A stretch of 64,000 nucleotides of DNA from Cunninghamella blakesleeana (Eukaryota > Mucoromycota > Mucoromycetes > Mucorales > Cunninghamellaceae). The notes under the pieces were generated by a model. The model was not told the DNA's origin and made no database searches. It worked only from the letters and a program-made list of their open reading frames with translations. The position numbers and the translations under genes are program-made. The stretch is from contig JAFCIZ010000001.1 in the NCBI GenBank assembly GCA_017871115.1, positions 7,004,001 through 7,068,000 of the forward strand, read 5' to 3'. Shown here piece by piece: positions 44,972 through 57,115 of this stretch; position 1 is the stretch's first letter; the number at the start of each line of letters is the position of its first letter.

Positions 44972-47511
44972 ATGTCACAGCTACTTACAAAAGTAAATCA
45001 ATATATTGATATTAATCACTGGCTTAATAATAAAGGATTGGTTGAATGGTATGAAAAATATTTATTACAGTTTACAAACACCAAAACAAAACGTGCCACT
45101 CTTGGTGTTGCAGTTTCTTTGGCAGTTATTAGTCATTATATTTATCGTTTAAGTTTACCTCCTAAACACTTGCGCCATCTTCCTAGAGTTAATATGTATA
45201 ATATTCTTTATAATCTTATTTATAAAAAACCAGACGTTAAAACGTTTTATGATGTCACTTCTCAACCTTTAATAAAAAATAAAGAGGATATTTATGTCAA
45301 GTTGGATAGATATGGATGGTCCATCCATATTGGTACGTATAATATATATAAACATAGTCATATGTTAAGTTTTTTTTCAACTATTATTGATTCATTATTA
45401 TGTTTATTATTATAGCCAATCCCGAAGCTGCAAAACAAGTTTTCTTAAAGTCTGGTAAGATATATATATAAGGATAAAAGTAAACAATAATGTAATATAT
45501 ATATTATTATTATTAAGTTTTAATTATGTTTATTTATTTTTTCTTTTTTAATAGATATTTTCCCAAAACTCGATATTACAAAAGGTATTCCAAAAGGTAC
45601 TTTCTTTGAAAAATTTTCTGGATCAGAAAATATTTTATTTTCTAGCGGTCAAGACTGGTTAAAACATAGAAAGGTAAATTAAATATATCTAAATATCTAA
45701 GGAACAAATTTTGCATAATCTGTATGTGTCTAACCTCTGTCTATTTTTTATTGTTATTTTATTTATTTATGTCAACCGTTAAAAGTTAGCTAATCCCGCC
45801 TTTCATCGCCATATGCCCGTAAAATTTTTTGGTGAAACTGCACGTCGTTTATTTAAAATTTGGGACGATGCTTATGAAGATAAAGACTTTACTTTGGATA
45901 TCGAAAACATGATGGCAAGAGTTACTCTCGACATTATAGGTATGTAGCTATCAATAATAATAAACAACAATAATACGTAGTATATTGAATTAATTACCAT
46001 ACTAATTATATATATAACCATCATCGTTGTTATTAGGCAAGGCTGGCTTTGATTTTGATTTTAATGCTGTTGTAGATGAAAAGAGTGAATGGAAATTAAT
46101 TTACGATGAAGTCAATAATAGTCTTACAAATCCTTTGTATATCTTTTTCCCAATTTTGGAAACTAAACTTTTATGGTTATTCCCTAAACGTCAGAAAAGT
46201 CATCAAACTCTTGTTAAATGGCAAAATATGTTAACCTCAATGATTGAAAAGAAGCGTCAAAGCATTAAAGAAAATATAGATAATGGTATTGAAGAAGCTG
46301 AAAAAGATTTACTTACTCTTATGATTGAAAGTGAATTCAGAGGTGAAGGTGTTTTAACAAATGAAGAATTATTAGGCGATATTGTTATCTTCTTTGTTGC
46401 TGGGTAAGAAGAAATATAAATACATATTTTAAAAATAGTTTAGCTAATTATGAATTCTAACATCATATATATTTTCTTCCTTATTTCCCTCTTTTTTTTA
46501 TTTTTTTATTTTTTATCTTTTTTATAGCCATGATACAACTTCGTTTAGTTTATCTGCTGCGATGTATTTCATGGCAAAACATCCAGAAATACAAGCTAAA
46601 GCTCGAGAAGAAATCAACTCAATTTTATGTCCAAATGGTGAAGTGAATGAGGATATTTTACCAACTTTAGAACAAACTAAACAATTTGTTTATTTAAATC
46701 AAATCATTAAAGAAGTATTGAGAATAGCTGGATCAGTTCTTTTCTTAGTATCTCCTCGCGAAGTCCAAAAAGATGTTTATTTGAACGGTGTTTTTATTCC
46801 TAAAGGTTCAAGGGTGAATGTAAGTATTTATATGTTATTATTGTTTTTTAAAAAGAAAGATAATAATAAGTGAATGCTGGTACATAAACTGTTATATATC
46901 TAAATATTATACCTTTTTTTTTTAATGCTAATAATCAATACAGATTGGCTTGTATGAACTTATGCATAATCCATCTGTTTGGGATAATCCTTTTGAATTC
47001 AACCCTGAACGTTTTAGTCCTGGTGGTGAAGCTGAACAAAAAGCTGGCAATGGCATGTCATGGTAATTACAATAATAGTAACAATAATAGTAGTAGTAAT
47101 AAAAGTATTGAAAGCATAATTTAATTATATATGATTTTCTTTATTAATTTTTATTTATATATTATTAACATTTTTAAATAGGGTTCCTTTCTCCAACGGA
47201 AACAGACAATGCATCGGGATGAATTTCAGTTTAGCAGAACAACGTGTATTACTCTCTTGTATATGTATGTTAATTCTTTTTAAACAAAAAAAAAAAAAAA
47301 AAAAAAAAAAAAACTTTACCAGAATAGTTTATTAATTATATATCTTTCTTCTTTTTAAAATAATAATAATAATAATAATAATAACCAAATAGTACGCAAG
47401 TATGAATGGACATTACCTGAAGATTCTATCCATAAAGATTATTTAAAAACATCTTTCTCTGCTATTCAAAGACCTCGTCACTTGAATCTTACCTTCAAGA
47501 GAAGATATTAA
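44972..47511 (+). CDS. Cytochrome P450 monooxygenase A
   Basis: Nine exons: 44972-45332, 45416-45454, 45555-45673, 45786-45939, 46037-46403, 46528-46819, 46944-47062, 47182-47264, 47393-47511; 1653 nt, 550 aa, in phase throughout. An N-terminal membrane anchor lies at about 44-60 (LGVAVSLAVISHYIYRL), followed by a Pro-rich hinge (LPPKHLRHLP). Hallmarks: I-helix oxygen-binding motif AGHDTT, K-helix E-x-x-R in IIKEVLRIAG, PERF-type motif (FNPERF), and the haem loop FSNGNRQCIGMNF with the Cys ligand. This is an ER-anchored monooxygenase dependent on a P450 reductase; the substrate is unknown. Its paralogue lies tail to tail 870 bp away on the other strand, with identical lengths of the last two exons (83 and 119 nt). 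Confidence 0.95.
47286..47312. repeat. Poly(A) run in P450-A intron 8
   Basis: An uninterrupted run of about 27 A close to the donor of the last intron. Confidence 0.85.
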
Positions 47512-48377
47512 TTGGGAAAAGTGCAACTATTTCTTTTAGTTTTTATAAATAAAAGATATACATATATATATAATTTAATACATAAATAAATAAAATATAA
47601 AATAAAAGATAGATGGAATGAAATAAAAAATATTGCATTTGCAAGTTGAAAGCAAAATAAAATAAAATTATAGGTTGCAAATAAAGATTCATGCAAAATA
47701 TAAAAAAGGCTATGTATATTTGGAGCAAAATTTTTTCATTGATTTCCTATTAGTAAACAATTATTGACGAAACTTTTATTTACATACTAATATTATAAAT
47801 ATCCTACCACTTCCTCCAATGATCAATACTTGATTAATTATTAACTTTGAACAAATTATTAACGATTTGTACGTATGACGCATTACCGTTATAGATGCTT
47901 TTTTTTTTTTTTGGCATTATTGTTGATAAAACTGAATAATATTTGTATGTATAAAAAAACTTAAAAATTAAATCAAAGCTAAAAGAATTGATCGATAAAA
48001 ATAGATTGTTTTTAATAATATAAAGAAATAAAATTAAACAGGACAATGCCCTCCATTATCTAAAAATTAGGGAATTCGTAAATGAAATTCTAGCAAACAT
48101 ATTACTAACATTCCTATAGTGCATGGCTCTATTTCAAAAATAATATTGTATTTCACACATATGTAAAAAAAATGTAGTTATAGACATTACTATTCATTCC
48201 ACATATACAATTATGAGGTATTTCTTTACCTTTTTTCTAAAAAATATTCAGCTTTTTTTCTTTAAAAATATTTTTAAATGTTCTCTTTTATTTTAAAAAA
48301 AATAACAAAAAAATAAAATCAAGTGGATTAAATTATAAAAAGCAATAAATAGCGCTATTGTATATATATATATATAT
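47512..48377. other. Convergent 3' spacer of the two P450 genes
   Basis: 866 bp between the 3' ends of the two P450 genes. A/T-rich; the minus-strand frames at 47508-47728 and 47834-48046 are low-complexity. No inverted repeat joining the two genes was seen in it. Confidence 0.45.
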
Positions 48378-49714
48378 TTAATAACGCTTTTTAAAAGTAA
48401 TTCGCATATCGATAGGATTCATAACAACAATGTTATTTGTAACCGGATGATCATGATGAATAGAACCATCGGGTAACGAAAATTCATATTTTCTTACTAA
48501 AAAAAATTAATATATGAGTATTTGGGTAATAATTATACACAAAGTAATAATAATGCTTAAACTATAATATCTTACATAACATTGTCAATAAAACAAGTTG
48601 TTCGGCTATATTAAACTTGAATCCAATGCATTTTCTTTCCCCTCCCCCAAAAGCTATCCTATTTTTTTTATTTTTATTATTTTTAATATGTGTGTATAGT
48701 TAGTAATGTTATTTTATATATTTATCTTTATTATATATAAGGAATAAATAAATAAAGATATTTTTATTTTAGTTACCAAGTGAAGTTATTGTGAGGTTGA
48801 TTTTCCCATTCACCATTACTAGAAAAACGATCAGGATCAAAGACTTCAGAATTGGACCATACATTTTCATTTCTATGCAAATCATATATATTTAAAGAGA
48901 CCATCGTATTTTTTGGAATAAATTGATTGACAATTTGCGTGTCTTCAGTAGCTATCCTCGGTGTGACAAAAGAAACAACAGAACCTTGCAATCTCAAAAC
49001 TTCTTTAATAATTTGATTTATATATTTTAACTGTTTTAATTGTTGACGTGTAGGTAAAATATCTCTATCATTATCTTGATTATTGGTGCATAGAACTTCG
49101 ATTGCCTCCTTTCTTGCTTTTTCTTGTATTTTTGGATATTTGGATAAATAATATAACGCGAATGATATAGTTGATTTTGTTGTATCATGGCCAGCTGTTT
49201 ATAAATAAGTTACATTAATTCCAATAAAAAATAAATAAATTGTTTTTATATTTCATTTTTCATTTTTACGTACCGGCAAAAAATACACAGACATTATTAA
49301 TTAATTCTTCATCAGTTAGAGGCGTAAGTTTCTTGTTAAATTCACTTTCAAGCATTAAAGTTAATAAATCCTTTTTACTTTTATCTTCTCCTTCTTCTTC
49401 ATCATTTTGACCTTGATGTTTAAATAAAGAAGTTGCTGGTAATACACCCCTTTCTTGTTGTTTTTTTAATAATTTACGTTTATTACAGATGACTTCATAT
49501 ATCATGCTATGGAATTTAGTTAGATTATCATGAGCTGCCTGTCTTTTAGGAAAGAGCCATCTAAATTGTTGATCTAATTGTGGTAATATTACGAATAAAG
49601 GATTCTTGACATCATGATCAAATTGTTTATAGATAACAGTCCATGGATTGCTTTCATCTCCTTCAAGACCTTGAAAATCAATTCCTAAATAAATAAAGAG
49701 AAAAGCGGTATGTA

Positions 49715-49753
<39 letters not shown>

Positions 49754-50620
49754 CATCATTAAATAATAGGAATTGGTTTAATATACTTACCTAATATTCC
49801 TTCACCAAGGACATCAAGGGACCATCTAAATAGTATATCATCGACATCAATAGTAAAAGGCTTATGCTTTTGGTTTTCATACTTTGAGTCCAACACCGAG
49901 AATAACTTTAAAGTCTTTTTTCCAAACAATTGAATAGGCAAAACGCTGTGAAAGGCAGGGTTTATAATCTTTTTTAAAGAATGAAATAAAAACAAATATG
50001 TAAATAAATATAGCTATACTTTTATAGCCTATTTATTTTAATATTTTATATTTTACCAATCTATGGTCTTTCCAGCGTTGACCACTAATCGACATTACAT
50101 TAGGTCCAGCTAAAAATTTACCAGCTAGAGTGCCAGCAAAGTCAGTGTCAGTTACTTTTGGGAATGTTTCTAATTAAAACAATAATATACAGGAAGATGA
50201 TCAGTAATATATTTTTTAAAATAAAACAAAGCTATAAAGTAAGCAGCAAACTTTTTTTATATTTTTACTAGATGAAGTTAATAAGACCTTGGCAGCTTGA
50301 GGAGTCATAACATGAACCGTCCAACCAAGTCTTTCCAAACGAACGTACATATGGCAATCTGGATTTTTCATAAATGGTAAAGATAAATCTCGAGAAATGT
50401 TTCTTGTAGGAACCCCAGTGATTACTTTCCAAATGGTTATGAATGCATTATTATAGGGTAAATGTCTTAAATGGCGAGGTGGTTTCCCAAAGTAATCATT
50501 CAATACATATAGTAGCACCGTTACTAATATAAATTTACTGATCAACAGATTATTATCATGTATCTTGTTAAGATGAATGACCAATTCATTTACCAAACTA
50601 CCAATAAGTTCTATAATCAT
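48378..50620 (-). CDS. Cytochrome P450 monooxygenase B
   Basis: Seven exons in coding order: 50269-50620, 50057-50169, 49791-49968, 49274-49684, 48777-49194, 48576-48658, 48378-48496; 1674 nt, 557 aa. The anchor is at about 28-44 (SKFILVTVLLYVLNDYF), followed by KPPRHLRHLP. Hallmarks: AGHDTT in the I helix (FFAAGHDTT), E-x-x-R in IIKEVLRLQG, FDPDRF, and the haem loop FGGGERKCIGFKF. Many stretches match P450-A (for example RLGWTVHV/RYGWSIHI, INPAFHSVLP/ANPAFHRHMP, LRKYEF/LRKYEW). Compared with A, it lacks the intron before NPEAAKQV and the one before IGLYELMH, so its exons are longer there. Convergent with A. By family a microsomal monooxygenase; substrate unknown. CCAAT on the coding strand lies about 145 bp upstream of the start. 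Confidence 0.94.
49716..49752. repeat. ATT trinucleotide run in P450-B intron 3
   Basis: About 12 ATT units inside intron 3 of the P450-B gene. Confidence 0.8.
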
Positions 50621-51412
50621 AATTGTTTAATAGAATAAAATAAAAACGAGTAAAAGCGAATATAATTAGCTATTTTTTTTTTTTTTTTTTTTTTTTCACT
50701 TTATATAAGATTTTTAAACTTATATGCTATTTTGGCTTAGGGAAATATAGCACAGTTGTCATCCTATTGGTTTTATTTCTTGAATCTCCATTTTAATTTG
50801 TTTTTCTATATTCTATTCATACTACAATTCACGCTCATTATAATCATCCAACATCTATTTTTATCCTGAGAACCAGCCTATGTATATAATAGATAAAATA
50901 ATGGATATCCTGACAAATAGAATAAAGAAGAAAAAAATACAGTGCCACTTACCAAGCCAAATGAAAAAAGAATTTGGTGCCACATTATTTCTAATTTTTT
51001 TAAAAAAAATCATGCACTGACCATGCCATTCCTTTATCTGTGCCTGCATAATAATGCCATTTCATATAAATACAATCGTTGCTGGCTGATTTGTTCGATT
51101 TCATAAAATATTAAAATAAAAAATGAATGATAAAAAATCGTTCATGAGAAAAAAAAAGGGTATTTACAAATAAAATATAATGGTAGTGATAATAAAGATA
51201 TTCTTAAAATCTATATTTTTTTTTTTACTTATCTTACTAAACTGTTTTTCATAAAAGGAAGATAATATTATGATCGCTTATTCCAAAAAAAGTATAGTGA
51301 GAATTTTTTTTTACGAGTAATGACTGGTAAAGTTTTATTTTAAAGTTAAATAAAAAGAGGGGAAGGGGGAGTTTTTTATATATATACTAATTTTTTTTTA
51401 ATAATAATTAAT
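50621..51412. other. Spacer with the P450-B promoter
   Basis: The part next to the P450-B start has a T run (50672-50697) and a CCAAT box on the coding strand (ATTGG at 50766-50770). A 62-codon frame at 50861-51049 on the minus strand starts MQAQIKEWHGQCM and has a hydrophobic end; it ignores a good GTAAGT donor inside it and shows no family, so I do not call it. The rest is A/T-rich. Confidence 0.4.
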
Positions 51413-52460
51413 CTAAGCATCACCACCACCAGAGGAAGAAACTGCGCAAGTTGTGGCTGCACAAAGATCACCGAGAGTAGAGACGTCCAATTTATCAAAG
51501 AAAGTTAAACCAGAAGCTTTTTCAACATCCGTCAATTTGACCTTGAAATTTGTCAAGGGAGTCTTTGTATCAATGGCTTGATTGGGTAAGATAAAAGCAC
51601 CATAGGCATATTTATTATCACCTTGTGGAACCAAGATTACTTTATAAAAATGTGTAGGCACAGCAACATTACCTTGAAGCACGTTATAAGTTACTGTATA
51701 TTTTCCATCCGATCCTTTTGTTGGTAAAAACAATGGTCCAGTAAATACATATACATCAGAGAATTTTTTAGTAAGACTACGGCAAAATCCTTCCAAATAA
51801 GCCCAGTCTATTTAAAAATAAAAATAAAAATGTTCCTATTTAATATGACACGACTCATACATTTTTTATGCATTTACATTTGTACCTATGAATGTATGTA
51901 TGTTTAATTCTCATTTACTTACAATGTCTATTGAATCCAATACCTACTTGAGGAGACATATTTGATAAATAAAAAGTTTGATCCATTGCTGGTTGCGTAG
52001 CAACAGCATCACCTGCAGGAGCCATGTGACCACGATCAAACCCACTACCAGAATAATCTGCCAAAGTAGAACGGAATAACGAAGGTACATCAGGATCTTC
52101 TTTGAATTTAGAATGATCACGGTCTACGCCATCCCCAGTTTTTAAAGAATCAGCTGTTAAATGCTCGCCTGTCCATGAAGCAACACGATCCCGTCGGTTG
52201 TAAGAAATAACATATGATTCCCTTTCTAAAAAGTCTCTTGCTGTACCAGGATCACCAAATTGTAAAATACTTTCAGAATTAGGACTTAATTTTCCTGGAG
52301 CAGTTTCTCTTCTTTTTAACATAGAATGGCCAGTAGTGGCAGTATTAGAGTGTGTAAGTGAGGTTGAAAAAAGCGTCATGGTTACGATACCAGCCATAAA
52401 TCCACCAAGTACCCATAACGCTGGAGATTTATTTTTCCTTGAGTTATTATTATAGGACAT
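51413..52460 (-). CDS. NUC1: Mitochondrial DNA/RNA non-specific nuclease (NUC1/EndoG)
   Basis: Exons 51923-52460 and 51413-51807 in coding order join in phase 1 (T|AC gives Tyr) to give 310 aa; yeast Nuc1 is 329 aa. It belongs to the beta-beta-alpha-metal nucleases that cut DNA and RNA. The N-terminus has a hydrophobic segment at about 14-33 (ALWVLGGFMAGIVTMTLFS), the usual inner-membrane anchor facing the intermembrane space. The catalytic signature DRGHMAPAGD, with the His general base, is at about 142-151; the Mg-binding Asn follows in YLSNMSPQVGIGFNRHYWAYLE. Earlier conserved words are QFGDPG and ESYVISYNRRDRVASWTGEHL. Such nucleases act in mitochondrial DNA turnover, recombination and cell death. 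The neighbouring velvet gene is in the same orientation 530 bp upstream; no link is implied. Confidence 0.95.
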
Positions 52461-52988
52461 TTTTTATAAAGAAAATATAGCTTATCTATATTAATGTATG
52501 GTTATATGTATATGGTTATATCAATAAAGTTATTTTATACAAATAAGTTAAAATTAATAATAATAGTAGCTTATCAGAAAAAATAAAATAAAAAAAGAAA
52601 GAAAAAGGAAAGAAAAATAATTCAAGGCATTATAAAAAAAAAAGAAAAAATGGCGGTATTTTAAAAAAGCCCTTAACAATTTTTCATTTAAAAAATATTT
52701 TCCACGTTTTGATTAAATGATTTATTATTTGTAAAACAAGACTATGATCGAGTAGGGAAGTATATATAAAAAAGGAAAGATAATATAAAAATGGAATAGA
52801 ATACAATAAATGAAATATATATTAATGCAAATGTAATAATTAATAAATAAAAAAGTATAATAATAACAAGAATAGTAAGAATATAAATATTATAATTGTT
52901 TTTTTTTTTAATATATAAATATATTTATATATAATAGATTCAATGTAGTTAATTTTAAAAATAAATATAGCAAAACTTAATAAAATAA
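52461..52988. other. Spacer with the NUC1 promoter
   Basis: Promoter of NUC1 and 3' UTR of the velvet gene (both minus). A word GGCGGTATTTTAAAAAAG at 52652-52669 resembles the GC-rich promoter box of other genes but in the opposite orientation relative to NUC1. Otherwise A/T runs. Confidence 0.4.
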
Positions 52989-54740
52989 TCACGTTGAGTT
53001 AGATGGTATAATGGTTGATAAAGGTGGTAATAAATTAAAGTCATCTTCATTGGATTTATTAAATAAAATATCCCGTAACGAAGGTAATCTATGGATGACA
53101 TTATTATTCTTTGTACAAGTTGTAGTTGTAGTTGTTGTAGCATTCATAATCATAGGAGTTGTTAAATCATTAAATTCGGGAGATAACGGTGTATATATTG
53201 ATTTTGGGCTACCACTTCCTTCCGTACTAGTTAAGCTATGACGACGGTCTATATTTATTACTAACGCTGCATGTTGTTGCTCAGAATTTTTTATTGTTGT
53301 GTCATTGTTATCATATGATGTTTTAGTATATTTTACACTTTCATTATATTGATCATCTATTAATTTTCGCTTTGATGTATAATTATTATTTTTTCTATGA
53401 CTACTTGAAGAAATAATAAAGCAAAACAAAATATTATATAAGTGCTTTCAGTATATATATATTCAATTTAATATTTGCTTTGAACCCTTTATTATTATTA
53501 TTATTATTTTCGTTTACCATTTATCTATTGATCCATCTTTCGGTATACGCAATCTAGCTCCTTGTGAATAAAGTAATTTAGATAAAGAAGTAGGTTCTAA
53601 AGGCCCTGGATATGATTTTATAGGATAAACCATAAATGGATTTGTAAATACAGAGGATAAATACTCTGCGCCATCACTAATTACAATGTACAATAACAAT
53701 AATAAAAATTAAACAGTGATTGATATATAAATGGACCAGTCCAATATTTTTTGTTGTAAGTTATTATTCATTTTTTTTAAGTCTTTACCAGGTAATTTCA
53801 AATAATGATAATTTTAAACGAAATAAACCAGAAACCTTGATCGATAAATCACCAAAAACAAAATATCCTCCTACTTTATACATATAAATCAATTTATAGA
53901 ATAATTGTATTAGTTAATTGGATATAATATAATATATATGTATTATTTTTAATTAATAGTATATCTTACTTTGTTCATTACTATTGGTAAATTTACTTAA
54001 AGAAGACACTATGTTTCCAGAACAGCAGTTATGAGCGGGTGTATATATATCATTATCATATTCAGGATGGACTAGATTTGCGCACATAAATAAACATGGA
54101 TTTTGTAACGCATTTCTATATAATAATATCAATACGTTTCAGATTTTTTTTAAAAAAATATAAAAAGTAAATAACAAGTAAAATCTTGAATATAACCATA
54201 TGTATTTATATTTATATTGGTTAATCTTTGCTTACAATCTATATGCTTCATTGGATTGATTAATCTTAAAATGAACAATAGGTGGTGGTTCAAGGGCTTT
54301 CCGACCTGTTTATCATTATATAAATAAATAGTAACGATAAAATGCATATAAAGTAAATAAAAAAAATTCTACAAGTTGGAGTATATTTATTATTTGTATG
54401 AATATTAGCCACATGACAATAATACCTTTTTCTTTATATGTACTAATGCTTGCACGACTAGGATGTTGTAATACTTCTAACGAATGCTTACTAAAAAGAT
54501 GAGTAAAGTAAAATAATGTACATATTTTGTTCTCATTAGTATTATAGTTAATAAGAAGTTTTTTTTAAAAAAAAACTGTACAAAGCTGGAGAAAAATAAT
54601 ATATTTATATTTATATTTTTAAATTATAAAAGTAAAAATCTGGTTACTAATACGAATTCTTTATAGGCTATTACATACTTCGATTTTAGATGACTTTTCT
54701 TTTTAAATGCAGGAGAATAAATATGAGTTCCAGAAGTCAT
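52989..54740 (-). CDS. Velvet domain regulatory protein
   Basis: Seven exons in coding order: 54679-54740, 54426-54490, 54236-54305, 53970-54115, 53789-53873, 53518-53676, 52989-53403; 1002 nt, 333 aa, all in phase. The velvet fold (an NF-kB-like DNA-binding and dimerisation domain) covers about residues 30-225: the hallmarks are the start RKALEPPPIVHFKI, NPCLFMCANLVHPEY, GNIVSSLSKF, then IGGYFVFGDLSIKVSGLFRLKLSLFEI, and FTNPFMVYPIKSYPGPLEPTSLSKLL with SQGARLRIPKDGS. The C-terminal 108 residues are polar, Asn/Thr-rich, with a short conserved-looking block RLPSLRDILFNKSNEDDFNLLPPLSTI. Velvet factors control spore formation, light responses and secondary metabolism; members include VosA, VelB, VelC and VeA. 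The undivided domain is more like VosA/VelC than VelB, but I do not assign a name. For exon 4 I chose the donor GTAAGA over an earlier GTAAAT because it keeps the conserved loop; both are in phase. Confidence 0.9.
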
Positions 54741-55404
54741 ATAAATAATAAAAAGTATATATAATAATAATATTAAAGTAGTTAATGAAAAAATAAAAAG
54801 AAGGAAAAAGAAGGAATTGAGAAAAAAACAATCTGATAACGTCGTATATTTAAACCCAGACCGTACCCCATTGATCTAAATATAAATAAATAAGATGATC
54901 AAAGTCGAAAAACGAAAACATTAAAAAATAAATACATATAAAATAATAATTTACAATAATTATTTTACTTTTTAGATTTACTTTATATATTTATTCATTT
55001 TTTAAAAAAAAACCAAATACATATTTTATATGAATATCTATATTTATATGGAATGCCAATAAAATCAGATATGAATATCTGAATTTTATATTAAAATACC
55101 GCTTAATCTGATAAATGATCAAAACCTATTTTTCATTTTTTCATTTATTACAACAATCTAAAATAATATAAAATATAAAAAATAGTCACCTAATTAATCT
55201 ATAATTTTATATTATGCTACTCATTACAGTTAATAATCGGGTGAATAGCAATATAATTTCGGGATCATTGTATAATCTGGTAATATAATCATTTATATAT
55301 ATCATGAATGTAACTATCTCTAAATAAATAAATAAATAAATACCAACACTTTAACTTTGTTCTTTAGGACTGTTAATAAAAATTGTATGAGTGATATAAT
55401 TATC

Positions 55405-55438
<34 letters not shown>

Positions 55439-55722
55439 TTCATAAAAGATAATAGAATAATAATGGTTGCAATAGCAGCTTTCTAGTATAAAGCTTTATT
55501 TTTTAGACAACTCAAATTATTTTCATTTTAAAATATTAACTACATAAAAAAAATAAAAGTAGCCCATTTCTGGCGTTTATTCCATGAAATCACATATATT
55601 GGATTATTGTTATTTTCATTTTAAGATCGTGTATGCTTTGTATAATTTTTTTTCTGGATACATTTATTAAATTATTTATAAGTCATATATATTTGTATTG
55701 AATGAATTATATATTAAAACTT
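54741..55722. other. Spacer with velvet promoter
   Basis: Promoter of the velvet gene and 3' side of the reductase gene (both minus). A mixed segment at 54835-54880 (CGTCGTATATTTAAACCCAG then ACCGTACCCC) is 95-140 bp upstream of the velvet start and its likely promoter core. From 55000 on there are duplicated words GAATATCT (55032, 55073) and a TA run at 55410-55434. No gene is supported. Confidence 0.45.
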
Positions 55723-57115
55723 TTAAAGATTGCCTCTGAAATCAATAGGGTTTGTTACCATAGCAGGATAAGCTATATAACTGGGGTTCATCCAATGGCC
55801 ACCTATTAAAATTTATTTATATATAAATTAACCATATGTTTTATACATATATATATATTATACTGTATCATATCATATCATATTAGCTTACCATCAGAAA
55901 CAAGAGTATGACCAGTAATGTAACTTGCACCATCTGAAAGTAAAAAGACAGCAGCATTAGCAATATCTTTAACATCGCCCATTCTACCTAATGGTACGCT
56001 TTCTTCTTCAAATGCTACGCCTAATCTATCCATTCCTTCGGTCCCTTTCTATTTTATTTAAAAATATAAAAATTAAATAAGAAAAAGAATAAGAGTAAGT
56101 ATAAATTAGAAATGTATGCATTATATATGAAGATAATTTTTAATTTACAATTGGTCCAGGAGCAATACCATTGACGCCTATTTTTTTATAAAAATAAAAA
56201 TGACAATGATAATTAAACATCAACGATGGCTATTCATTCATTTATCCTTTCTTTTCCTATTAGTTTATCTTTAAATATATTTATACAATCAAAAAATACT
56301 TACGAACACCATGAGGACCTAATTCAACAGCCCAATGTTTTGTTAAAGCATCAATAGCAGCTTTTGCAGAACCTGCATGTTGCTGATAAGGAGTACCAGT
56401 ATAATAAAGAGTAGCTGAAATATTAAGAATAGCACCTTTATTAGCTTTGATGTGTTCCATAGCAGCTTTAGTAGCATTGAATGTACCCATTAAATCAATT
56501 TCAATTACAGTACGGAAAGCGTTATAAGATAAATGTTGGAAAGGTGCTAAAAAGTTACCAGCTGCACCATTAATTAAGAAATCTAAACGTCCAAACTTTT
56601 CGACTGCTACTTTAACGGCATTTTCTAAAGTTTCAGGTTTACGAACATCACCTTGAACAGCACTATTATATTAAGAAAACCATAATAATAATAATAATAA
56701 TAATAGTAATTACATGAATATAAATTTACCTTACTCATTAATTTTATTTCGTTTTATTTTATTAATAAATAATCATTTATATACTTACACAACTTCACCA
56801 CCAGCTTCAGCACTCATTTCCTTTGCTGCAATTTCAAGTTTTTGAATACTATAATAAAATAAAGTAAGGCGAAGATTATTATTGGCATATTATTTTTACT
56901 TGATATATATACTATTATTATATTTTTATTTTATTTTATTTTATTTTATTTTACTATTCTTACTTTCTACTAACAATAACAGCCTTTGCACCATGTCGTA
57001 CAATTGCTACTGTCAAAGCACGATTGATCCCAGATCCACCACCAGTACACAATAATACTTTTCCTTTAAAGAGATCATCTTTGAAGATTTGAGTTGAAGG
57101 AACAGCTACAGACAT
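55723..57115 (-). CDS. 2,4-dienoyl-CoA reductase (SDR family, DECR2/SPS19 type)
   Basis: Six exons in coding order: 56964-57115, 56789-56848, 56304-56662, 56149-56177, 55892-56048, 55723-55802; 837 nt, 278 aa. It is a short-chain dehydrogenase/reductase of the auxiliary beta-oxidation route that reduces 2,4-dienoyl-CoA with NADPH, allowing breakdown of polyunsaturated fatty acids. Seen: the dinucleotide motif TGGGSGIN near residue 24, [11 protein letters not shown], the block [21 protein letters not shown] which in this subfamily carries the active-site Lys but no classical Tyr four residues before it, and VNGIAPGPI. The C-terminal part [13 protein letters not shown] is typical. The 29-nt exon 56149-56177 is the smallest internal exon. 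The protein ends in RGNL rather than a peroxisomal SKL-type signal, so its compartment is uncertain. Confidence 0.9.

Noticed and set aside
50861..51049. 62-codon frame on the minus strand starting MQAQIKEWHGQCM
   Set aside because: Mixed composition is suggestive, but there is no homology I recognise, the end is low-complexity, and it lies in the P450-B upstream region.
53997..54115. Shorter version of velvet exon 4 using donor GTAAAT
   Set aside because: In phase, but it removes the conserved loop between VSSL and GGYFVFGDL; the later GTAAGA donor fits the family better.
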